This document shows positions 39,701-51,700 of a DNA stretch of 64,000 nucleotides, piece by piece. This DNA is from Tachypleus tridentatus. Lineage: Eukaryota > Arthropoda > Merostomata > Xiphosura > Limulidae. The stretch is taken from positions 2,852,001 to 2,916,000 of the forward strand of contig NC_134825.1 in the NCBI RefSeq assembly GCF_004210375.1, given 5' to 3'. The notes below the pieces were generated by a model that saw only the letters and a list, made by a program, of their open reading frames with translations, did not search any database and was not told the DNA's origin. Every line of letters starts with the position of its first letter. Position 1 is the first letter of the stretch. A program made the translations under genes and the position numbers.

Positions 39701-42700
39701 ATGTTAATTCTCCACATTCTGATGTTGGTACTGGTAGGTTTGTTGTTACTACTGTAGATGTTAATTCTCCATATTCTAATGTTGGTACTGGTAGGTTTGT
39801 TGTTACAACTGTGGATGTTAATTCTCCACATTCTGATGTTGGTACTGGTAGGTTTGTTGTTACAACTGTGGATGTTAATTCTCCACATTCTGATGTTGGT
39901 ACTGGTAGGTTTGTTGTTACCACTGTAGATGTTAATTCTCCACATTCTGATGTTGGTACTGGTAGGTTTGTTGTTACCACTGTAGATGTTAATTCTCCAC
40001 ATTCTGATGTTGGTACTGGTAGGTTTGTTGTTACAACTGTGGATGTTAATTCTCCACATTCTGATGTTGGTACTGGTAGGTTTGTTGTTACTACTGTAGA
40101 TGTTAATTCTCCATATTCTAATGTTGGTACTGGTAGGTTTGTTGTTACTACTGTAGATGTTAATTCTCCACATTCTGATGTTGGTACTGGTAGGTTTGTT
40201 TTTACGACTGTGGATGTTAATTCTCCACATTCTGATGTTGGTACTGGTAGGTTTGTTTTTACGACTGTGGATGTTAATACTCCACATTCTGATGGTGGTA
40301 CTGGTAGGTTTGTTGTTACCACTGTAGATGTTAATTCTCCACATTCTGATGTTGGTACTGGTAGGTTTGTTGTTACCACTGTAGATGTTAATTCTCCACA
40401 TTCTCATGTTGGTACTGGTAGGTTTGTTGTTACCACTGTAGATGTTAATTCTCCACATTCTCATGTTGGTACTGGTAGGTTTGTTGTTACCACTGTAGAT
40501 GTTAATTCTCCACATTCTCATGTTGGTACTGGTAGGTTTGTTGTTACCACTGTAGATGTTAATTCTCCACATTCTCATGTTGGTACTGGTAGGTTTGTTG
40601 TTACCACTGTAGATGTTAATTCTCCACATTCTAATGTTGGTACTGGTAGGTTTGTTGTTACTACTGTTGATGTTAATTCTCCACATTCTCATGTTGGTAC
40701 TGGTAGGTTTGTTGTTACTACTGTTGATGTTAATTCTCCACATTCTCATGTTGGTACTGGTAGGTTTGTTGTTACTACTGTTGATGTTAATTCTCCACAT
40801 TCTCATGTTGGTACTGGTAGGTTTGTTGTTACTACTGTTGATGTTAATTCTCCACATTCTCATGTTGGTACTGGTAGGTTTGTTGTTACTACTGTTGATG
40901 TTAATTCTCCACATTCTAATGTTGGTACTGGTAGGTTTGTTGTTACTACTGTGGATGTTAATTCTCCACATTCTAATGTTGGTACTGGTAGGTTTGTTGT
41001 TACTACTGTGGATGTTAATTCTCCACATTCTAATGTTGGTACTGGTAGGTTTGTTGTTACTACTGTGGATGTTAATTCTCCACATTCTAATGTTGGTACT
41101 GGTAGGTTTGTTGTTACGACTGTAGAAGTTAATTCTCCACATTCTCATGTTGGTACTGGTAGGTTTGTTGTTACTACTGTGGATGTTAATTTTCCACATT
41201 CTAATGTTGGTACTGGTAGGTTTGTTGTTACTACTGTGGATGTTAATACTCCACATTCTCATGTTGGTACTGGTAGGTTTGTTGTTACTACTGTGGATGT
41301 TAATACTCCACATTCTGGTGTTGGTACTGGTAGGTTTGTTGTTACTACTGTAGATGTTACTTCTCCACATTCTGATGTTGGTACTGGTAGGTTTGTTGTT
41401 ACTACTGTAGATGTTAATTCTCCACATTCTGATGTTGGTACTGGTAGGTTTGTTGTTACTACTGTGGATGTTAATTCTCCACATTCTAATGTTGGTACTG
41501 GTGTGTTGGTTGGAAATAAAAGTTGGTGTTAAATAAAACATGGACAGAGTGCAGGCACATGTAGGAGTATCAAAAGAAAACCACTCTTTACATTGTTCTA
41601 AAATAACATAAAATATAAATATAATCACAAACCTTGTTTAAAAGTAAGTATGCTTGGTAGTGTATTGTAATATTACATATGTAGAATCATATAACAGTTT
41701 AAAGTTTGATCTTTGGAAAGTAAGAACTCAACTTATTTTGAACATTTGAGTAAAATGATAGTAAATGACTTACCCTGAATGATGTGGTTACTGATTACAG
41801 AACTTATTGTGAACATGTGAGTAAAATGATAGTAAATGACTTACCCTGAATGATGTGGTTACTGATTACAGAACTTATTGTGAACATGTGAGTAAAATGA
41901 TAGTAAATGACTTACCCTGGATGATGTGGTTACTGATTACAGAACTCACCTTATTTTGAACATGAGTAAAATGATAGTAAATGACTTACCCTGAATGATG
42001 TGGTTACTGATTACAGAACTCCCCTTATTTTGAACATGTGAGTAAAATGATAGTAAATGACTTACCCTGAATGATGTGGTTACTGATTACAGAACTCACC
42101 TTATTTTGAACATGTGAGTAAAATGATAGTAAATGACTTACCCTGAATGATGTGGTTACTGATTACAGAACTTATTGTGAACATGTGAGTAAAATGATAG
42201 TAAATGACTTACCCTGGATGATGTGGTTACTGATTACAGAACTCACCTTATTTTGAACATGTGAGTAAAATGATAGTAAATGACTTACCCTGAATGATGT
42301 GGTTACTGATTACAGAACTTATTGTGAACATGTGAGTAAAATGATAGTAAATGACTTACCCTGGATGATGTGGTTACTGATTACAGAACTCACCTTATTT
42401 TGAACATGAGTAAAATGATAGTAAATGACTTACCCTGAATGATGTGGTTACTGATTACAGAACTCCCCTTATTTTGAACATGTGAGTAAAATGATAGTAA
42501 ATGACTTACCCTGAATGATGTGGTTACTGATTACAGAACTCACCTTATTGTGAGCATGTGAGTAAAATGATAGTAAATGACTTACCCTGAATGATGTGGT
42601 TACTGATTACAGAACTCACCTTATTGTGAACATGTGAGTAAAATGATAGTAAATGACTTACCCTCAATGATGTGGTTACTGATAACATTTATAAGTTTTG

Positions 42701-45700
42701 AATCCGGTGCAAATGAGGACATGTATATACAAGTTATATGTAGAATTATATTTATATAAAACTTTATTTTGTAAGTTGCCAATTAAATATTCAAACATTC
42801 TATTCCATCTCGTTTGAGTTGTGAAAATTTTTTACTCGGAGGAACAAACAACGTTTCGACCTACTTCAGTCATCGTCAGGTTCACAAAGAAAGGAAGAGG
42901 TAACTGACCAGAAGCTGACCACGTGTTTGAAAGGGGTTGTGTTACTGAGTGTTGGAATGTAGAGGGTGGTGTTAGATGTTTGAATATATAATTTTATATT
43001 ATTTATTATATTATTTTTTAATATAGATATAAAGGTTTACCTTTGTATTGGTTTATTTTGGGCTTGAGTTGTTGTATAAGTAAGCACACCACAAATATAC
43101 GGCATCCCTAAACCTCACAAACCCATCTATAGACATTCCCAGCAACCAATTAGCAACCCTCATAGAATTCACCATGATGAAGACAAACTTCATGTACATC
43201 AACCACAACTATGTACAAACAAATGGCCTAAGCATGAGCAACCCAGTATCACCAGTTCCAGCCAATATTTTTATGACACAGGTTGAAACACAAACAATTA
43301 ATATCCACCACTATACTGGTACAGATATGTAGATGACACAATTGCACGATTCACATCTACAGAGCGAAAACTTAATTTTTTCAATCACTTTAACGCTATA
43401 CATCCCAACATTAACTTCACATGTGAACAGGAAGAAAGCAATCAAATATCATTTCTTAACCTCAAAATTACAAGAACCGATACACAATTTAAAACAGAAG
43501 TTCACCGAAAAATCACCCATACTGGACTATACATTTCTTGGGACTCAGCGCATAAAACAAAAACTCAACATACTAAGAAACCAAATAAATACAGCCATAA
43601 AACTATGCTTACCAGGTAAAATTAATGACAAATTAGACAAAATAAAGCAATATTTCATCAACATCAATAAGTTTCCTCCACAAACTGTAGAAAACCTTAT
43701 ACGCACACAGCTAGACAGAAAGCAAAATCAACCAACAAACGTAAATATATCTCACGAATCAAAAAATCACGAAACCATATACTGCTGCATACCATATATT
43801 CCTGAAATCAGCAGAGAAATAACCAACATTTAGCAAAAACTAATAACAAAATATGACATTTCAGTTAATACCAAATTTATTCAAAAACCAGGCACAAAAC
43901 TGAGGTCTATGCTATGTAAAAGCTATACTGACAAACACCACACTAACATTATTTATAAAATACAATGTGATAACTGCCACGACTTCTATATTGGAGAGAC
44001 AAGTAGAAAAATGGAAACCAGATTCAAAGAACATAAAAAGTCACCTTCACACGTTTTCGAACACTGCAAGTCAAATAAACACAACATAACCATAGAAAAC
44101 ACTCAAATACTAAATAAAGAAACAAACATAAACAAATGCAAAATTAAAGAAGCCTTACTTGTACAACAACTTAAACCCAAAATAAACCAATAGAAAGAAT
44201 ACCTTTATACCTATATTAAAAATAATAAAATAAATAATATAAAATTATATAATCAAACATGTAACACTACCCTCTACATTCCAACACTCAGTTATGCAAC
44301 CCCTTTCAGCTTCTGGTCAGTTACCTCTTCTTTTCTTTGTGAACCTGACGATGACAGAAGAAGGTTGAAATGTTGTTCACTCCTCTATGTAAAACATTTT
44401 CTCAACCCAAACAAGCCATTTTTACGTATATATGTTTCTCTTCATCACTGATTCTATTCCATCGTATGTTTCATATGTGTGTATACCTAATGCATATGCT
44501 ATTTTCTGAACACATAGTACAAACAAGTTTTGATAGCCAATCTGCCATGTCCATTGGCTGTTCATTTATAGGCATTACATTACATCATTTGTAATAGGTG
44601 ATGAGTAATGTAATGCTTGCACACTAAGGGTTAATGACCAGACTAATGTTAAGCCAAGTTTTTATACAAATATCTGAGTTACTCAGAAAAAAATATTTAC
44701 AGTTTTTTAATAAACTGCACTACCCAGGTGCAGATAAGTAGTATTTCAAATGTGAAATATGATACTCTACTTAAAATTACTGAAGTTGCTATGTAGGAAA
44801 TTATTTCACAGTTCATTTAGGAATACATTTTTGAAGTTAAGTTCTACTGCCCTCCAGATTTAGAAAACGTTCAATGGCTATGAAGTGACCCAAATTACTC
44901 AGTTACAGCAAGTATGTAACTGGGTGGTCAGTAAATTGACTGCCTCATTTAAGACCTGGAGAGACACGTATAGTGACTTAACTTACTCTGGTCAGTGGAT
45001 GAACTGTCATGTTTATAAAAAGGAGGGATGCATCATATGGTGATCCAACTTACCGTATTATGGTGTGTGTGTAACCATCTGGTCAGTGGATGAACTGTCA
45101 TGTTTAGAAAAAGGAGGGATGCATCATATGGTGACCCAACTTACTGTGTTATGGTGTGTGTAACCATCTGGCCAGTGGATGAACTGTCATGTTTAGAAAA
45201 AGGAGGGATGCATCATATGGTGACCCAACTTACTGTGTTATGGTGTGTGTAACCATCTGGCCAGTGGATAAACTGTCATGTTTAGAAAAAGGAGGGATGC
45301 ATCATATGGTGACCAAACTTACTGTGTTATGGTGTATGTGTGTAACTATCTCATTATTGAAGAAACATGTTCTGTTTATAGTGACACTTATTATCAGGTT
45401 CTGCTTAAGTAAACAGTTTGCAAAAGTTTGTTACTTACAAGTTTATTCCACTTGTTAGTTGCTATATGTTAAGGTAATACATAAATAGGTAGGATAGAGA
45501 GATAATCTAAGCAGATAAGTTTAAATATCTTTGTTTCTTATAAATGAAATAGGAATATGAAAACTGTGAACTAAAGAGAGAGTAAGGAATCACTTAATTG
45601 AAAATTAAGACTTATAAGACAGTAATTTCTTAAGTAGAGACATGAGTATTGAGATGCAAAAGTTTTCTGGGAAGAATGGAAGTGACAATGGTAGTTACAT

Positions 45701-48700
45701 GATGTTGGGATGACAATACCTGAATTATGTAAGATAGTGGTAAAAACACACAAACTGTACTGAGATTGCATGAGGTGCAGAAAGAAGCAAAGAAAATAAT
45801 TTGTTGAGAAATATAATTGGAATGTTAGTTGATGGTAGAGTAGAGGATGTTAGAAAGTAATGTGGAAAGATGAAACGGGTCAAAACGTGTGATCATGGAG
45901 GATGTGAAGGATAAAAAATGGTTTTAAAGGACTTCTTGAGCAGCCAGCCCCAAAACTAGATGGAATTAAAGTTAAACAAAGAGAAAGAAGAAAGTTGTCT
46001 TATGAGAAAGAACTAGATCTGTGTCTGTACTGTCTAACTATAACAAAGTGTGTTTGTCTCTAGCATCCTACTAGGCATGCCTGCCATTAAAAATCTTTTT
46101 ATGAGTTACTTCTGTTTTTGTTTTTCAAGAGTTATTTGTAAACAACATTTATTTGATGCCATTGGAAGGAACAACGTTTTAGGTTTGCCAATAATGTGGA
46201 TCCCACTTTCAGATATTCTTGGATCAAGAATGGAGAAGAGTTTGATTATGTAGCATATGATCGTAGAATTAGTCAGCAACCTCGCAGGGGAACTCTGGTC
46301 TTCACAAAGCCAGATGATGTAGATGAAGGCTTATACCAGTGTTTTGCAACAAATATTCATGGAACATCAATGTCTAATGCTGTCTTTTTAAAAAAATCAG
46401 GTAAATATAATATCTTTCTGTCATAGTATAAAACTGATATTTCATGGAACCACATTTCTGTAGAGTCGCTAAAGTTGATTGACTGTGTTATTTCAATATG
46501 TAAATAGTCAATCTCTTACAAAATTTATGAGCATGTTGAAAGATTAAATTTGGCAGATTATATGTAAACATTACAATGCTTTCATTTGCAAGTTATCAAA
46601 TTTTTATTAAGTCTTAAGATTTGTTAAGCAATGTTTCTCTTATGCCTTTTTTCTATTTTTGCATGTTTTCTGTCCAATGTACAAAGTAATTAATTTTCAA
46701 CTTTAAGATTGAAAATACTTTTATGCATCAGGAAACTTTCAATTTTGTATGTGAAATCCTTATAATGTCCAGATAGTTTTTTTTCAAATCTTTCTTAAGA
46801 AACACTTTGTTTTATATTATTTTCACTAACAAATCTCTATGTTGGTTCAGTTGATTTGACCAGTCTTGTAACTGCCTTATAAAATTAGCAAATTAATACA
46901 AGTTATGCCTTTTTTGTTCTAGAATCACAACATATAACACAAAAACATATATGTTTAGTCTAAATAACTTAAAACTCATAACATTTTAATTATAATGTTG
47001 TATATTATTTTTATTATATTGACCTTTCAGCCGTACCTTTCTAACAATACAAGAGTTACAATGATTTGGTGCACGTGCGTGCACTCGTATTACCACATCT
47101 AATAGTATAAAACTGACCTTTAGTTTTTACAAAGTCACATTTCAATGATTATACATTTTTATATGTATTAGATTATTAATATTGTATTACAAACAAGTTA
47201 TTAAACCTGTTTTTCTTAAAACTTTGCACAGTAAATAAAGAAATAGAGCAAAGAATTATCTCTTCTAGTTAAGACCTTTGTACTTGGTTGCTGCTTATCA
47301 GGGCCTGCTAAGCCTTAAGAAATATCACACTTAGAGAATGTGAAACAAAATAATTTTTTTCTGTTTTGTATCTATTCAAATAACCAAAAAATCATAAATT
47401 ACTTCATCAACACCATAAATTCCATTATGATTTATCAAGATTAGTAACTAAGCTTTATTTCTTTCTAAAATAATATGAAATTTTGAACAGGCTAAAAACT
47501 TGACTTAAAAGCACAAAGGTTTGTCTGGAAAGAAAGAGAATGCCATTATGTTTTGAAAATGGTTGAGAAAATCATTAAGGAGACATTTTGAGCTTTCAGT
47601 TGGTTATTCACGTGTCATATATAGAAGTTCCAAAAATTGAGAGATGAGCATGACCACAGTGTTTGATTCCCTAAATATAGTGATAGCTCAGCAAATAGAA
47701 AATATAAGTTTTTTTTATTTTAAATTCTTTCTTTTAAATATTGGTAATTTGTGTTCTGAAAACATTTTGTATTTTGACAAACAAACCACATGTCACATTC
47801 AACATACCATGTGACATGGAAAAAACCAGTGTGTTTTTAAATATTTACTTTTTGATCAAAAAATTAAATAATGTATAATATAAATATTTGGACAACAGTT
47901 TGAATAAAATAGCAATTCAATAAAGTTTTAAATGCAAATCAACAAACATGTTCACCATTCACCCAACTGGAAAGGGTTGAATAAGTACCTTGACATAATC
48001 TCACAAGTTAAATTTATTCACTGCAATATATTACTTACCTCTACTCACAAGATTAGCTATTCTTGTTCAGTGCTGCCCTTTAAATGTGAACCTTTTTCTT
48101 TATGCATGCCACAAGCCTCTTGGAATTGGAAGATTCCAACGTGACTCTCATGCAAATCATCATGCATCACCAATTGATGGTAGGAACATGACATGACACT
48201 TTTGTACTCTATTCTATTACTTTACCTCAGTTTGAGCTCATTGCTTCATGTTCTTTATTTTACCTATCCTTTAAAGCAGTGGTTCCCAACCTTTTTTATG
48301 CTCTGCACCCCTAAAAAATTTTAATATGTTCTCGCATTCCTAACAGTAATTATTTATTTAAGAATAAAGGTGAATGTGGCCAAAACAAATGTTATCTCGC
48401 ACCCTATGGAACGCTATCTCACAACCCTAAGAGGTGCGAGCACGCCTGGTTGGGAACCACTGCCTTAAAGCATATTATCTTCTCCTCTTGGCCTTTGGGT
48501 AGCATAAGTCACTTATGTGCTATAGCCATCCCTTGTACACTGCACTACCCTACTTGTCTTCTCCTTTCTATGGATTGTTCTTTCCATCCCTTGACCTCAT
48601 TAGCTCTTGAGGGTAACTCCTCCATTTCTATCCCAATTCTTGCTCATTTTACTGTCATCTTCATCTGGATAGAGTTTTTGTCAGGTGCATCCTCATTGTT

Positions 48701-51700
48701 ATTATATTGCCTGTATAGTTTTCTTCAAGGGTTCCATTTCTGGCTATTTATTCTTGGGCTACCCTCTTCCTCTCAGGATCTTTCTCACTTTACCCTTCTC
48801 AGTTGGATTCATTATTTCATCGTGTTGACTTGTTCTTCTTGTTCCCTTTATATCTTCTGTTTTACCTCATATACAATCAGCTTCTTCATCTTTTATGTTA
48901 GTAGATTCTGCAATTGGGCATGTTAACCTCCACACTGATGTTCATATCCCATTACCTCCATCATATTATGTCCATGTGGTATCTCCTACCACCTGTAGCT
49001 ATACTTCACATTTTGATGCAGCTATAACACTGGCTAAGTCTTCATTAATGCTTTCTTTTTACAGGGGCCGTTTCTTTGAATTCCATATATTGAATCCTAC
49101 TCTACAGGAGTTCATAACCAGGTATTCATTAACAACAAAATACACATTGTACACCATGTCAATTGTGTGCTCTCTTCAATGGCTCTGCACTGTCACAAAT
49201 GAGATGGTGTGTTCCACATAGATGACATGGATAAAGCAGAAGGGGATAGCTGTCCATTCCTGCCATACCTTGAGTGAAGAACTTGATATGGTGTTCTTTT
49301 GAAAATAAGGTTTCATGCTCATCCATCACACTATTTCCAGTGGTGATGTTTCTTCTGGACTCTCCAATGCATTTTACCCTCTCCCCTTTCTTTGAATGGA
49401 ATGTGGGGGTTCTTACCACTTACCAGTTCCAAACTGCTGGGGTGGTGGACCATGGAGGCTTCCTCCTAAATGGTTTCAACTTAAATACTTGTCTCTAACC
49501 ATTCAGTCTAGAATGGGGTGGTGGTGTTCTGTTAATGCAGATGCAACATAGGCTCTACTGGTATTGATCCCTCCTGTTAAATGTGGATGTGGTTTCCTGG
49601 TACCATTTACACTTTCACTGCAGTTGATCCATCTCCAAACTGGATATTATGATCTCCATACATTATTCATTTAAATGTTGTTACATGTTCCATAATGCCT
49701 GGAGTTATCTCATGTGCAGTAGGGTCACCCCTTTGATTAGGTATTGTCATCCTACCCTTGCAGGATATCAGTTTCCCATGGAGGAGGTTGTAAGTTAGTG
49801 AACAAATCAACCTAAGTCCTCGCAAAAGTTAAATCCATCCTTTCAGTGCCAGATGACCAGTCTTGGATTGCTCTAGGGTGTTAATCCTTGTGTAGATTTC
49901 TGGTATTGATGTGGATTTTAATGCCCAGTTCTTAGGTTGGAGGTGAAGATGATGTGGTCCTAATTGGTTCCCCATAGAGAAGGTTTTGAATGCTGTTGAC
50001 TTACCAAGTACAGTCTCGCATGCTAGCCACTCTGCACTTTGCATTTTCTACTTTTGTGTTTTACAAGTTATTTACAAGAACAAAGTGTATACCTGGCTTG
50101 GAAATGGTGTAGTGCTTTCTTATTTGTTCTATGGATATCTTTCTCTTATGATCAGTGGTATACTTTGGATGCTTTCGGGGATGTTTTCTCTTTCTCCTTC
50201 ACACTGGTCACTCTTTGTTCTGTATATAAGATACTAGCTAATATTTTGAGAGAAGGTAGGTAGTGCATTGGAAATTATGAATTTCCTACACTGAAAATAT
50301 ATTTCTGACAAGTAGGTACTTCTTTTCACACTCCCTACCCTTCCTCCCAACTTTATATGGTGCTTATTCCTTCTGCCAAACTTTAAAAGTGAGGGTTTGG
50401 AAGAGTTGTGTAGAGGTAGCCACATTCATCATGTGAGCATTGCATACCCCTGTTGGTTGATCAGTAACGTGATGATTTGCATGAAACATGTTGGAATCTT
50501 CCAATGCATGTGCAAAGAAAAAGTTCCCATATAGATGACAACACTACACAAGATTAGCTAATCTTGTGAGAAGAGGTAACTAGTAATTAGAAATACATCT
50601 TCAGTGTAGGAAAATTATAACTTCTCTTCCTTTATTGTTATGGTAATGTATTTTTCTTGTTGGAGGATTATTTTGAATTACCAGGAGGAAATAAATCAAC
50701 AACCTGTCCACTTAAATAAAAACAATGTTAACTTATTTGTTATTTTTAATGTAAAAGCTTAAATATTTTTTCCTGTTCTACATTCCCTTAACTCTTTCAA
50801 TTCTATAATTTAATTTTAATTATATGCTAGAAACTTTACATCACATACTTAGAGTTTTCTATAAGTCTTAGTCCTAACTTCACAAGTTTAATGTTATCTT
50901 TACATCATCAAAAGCCCACTGCTGTATCTGGCTATTAAACGTATTACAGCATTTAAAAACATTGCTTACAAGAATGCTGTAGATAAATAATTACTTGCAA
51001 TTTATGAAGATGTTGGCAATGATGAATTGGTAATTATTTTCTTTCTAATTAATTGAAACTTTGTACAAAGTTTATTGCATCTGAAGTTTATAACATCATT
51101 ATTTACACATCTAATGGACACTGTTTCTCGGGTATTTATGACATTGTTATTTACTTATCTGAAGGTGAAATACTTCTCTAGCTGTTTATGATATTCTTAT
51201 TCACTCATCTAAAGGTGCAATATTTCTCTAGCTGTTTATGACATTCTTATTTACTAATCTAAAGGTGCTGTACTTCTCTAGCTGTTTATGACATTGTTAT
51301 TTACTCATCTGAAGGTGTGATACTTCTCTAGCTGTTTATGACATTCTTATTTACTCATCTGAAGGTACGATACTTCTCTAGCTGTTTATGACATTCTTAT
51401 TTACTCATCTGAAGGTACGATACTTCTCTAGCTGTTTATGACATTCTTATTTACTCATCTGAAGGTACGATACTTCTCTAGCTGTTTATGACATTCTTAT
51501 TTACTCATCTGAAGGTACGATACTTCTCTAGCTGTTTATGACATTCTTATTTACTAATTTGAGGATGTTGTACTTCTCTAGCTGTTTATGACATTCTTAT
51601 TTGCTCATCTGAGGGTGCTGTACTTCTCTAGCTGTTTATGACATTCTTATTTGCTCATCTGAGGGTGCTGTACTTCTCTAGCTGTTTATGACATTCTTAT

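Larger units (their letters stand above)
42807..44430 (+). mobile_element. Fold-back Penelope-like element
   Basis: The body at about 43084-44430 encodes the RT palm and a GIY-YIG endonuclease. At its left, 42807-43083 is an inverted copy of its own 3' end (44190-44430 reverse-complemented), including 'ggttcacaaagaaaggaaga' and 'ttattttgggcttgagttgt'. Penelope elements often carry such inverted, 5'-truncated neighbours. All frames are damaged. It lies in neuroglian intron 1. Confidence 0.85.
48031..50590. mobile_element. Candidate inverted-repeat element (possibly DIRS-like)
   Basis: Imperfect inverted arms at about 48031-48165 and 50465-50590 share 'acaagattagct', 'gaacctttttctttatgcat' and 'ggaagattccaac(g/a)tg'. 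The interior of about 2.3 kb is GC-richer than the flanks, with broken ORFs (for example 48450-48926 and 48895-49221) lacking domains I recognise. A hAT-type MITE is inserted at 48277-48462. The length and inverted ends resemble non-autonomous DIRS or a DNA transposon; the class is unresolved. Confidence 0.45.

Noticed and set aside
37096..41628. Long minus-strand ORFs (248, 326, 657 and 257 codons) over the 57-bp array
   Set aside because: They are by-products of a stop-free 57-bp period read in other frames, and start and stop where single variant units gain or lose a codon. No signal or unique domain is present.
48269..48470. Possible coding use of the 48450-48926 ORF start
   Set aside because: Its beginning lies within the hAT MITE end and the rest lacks domains, so the ORF is accidental.
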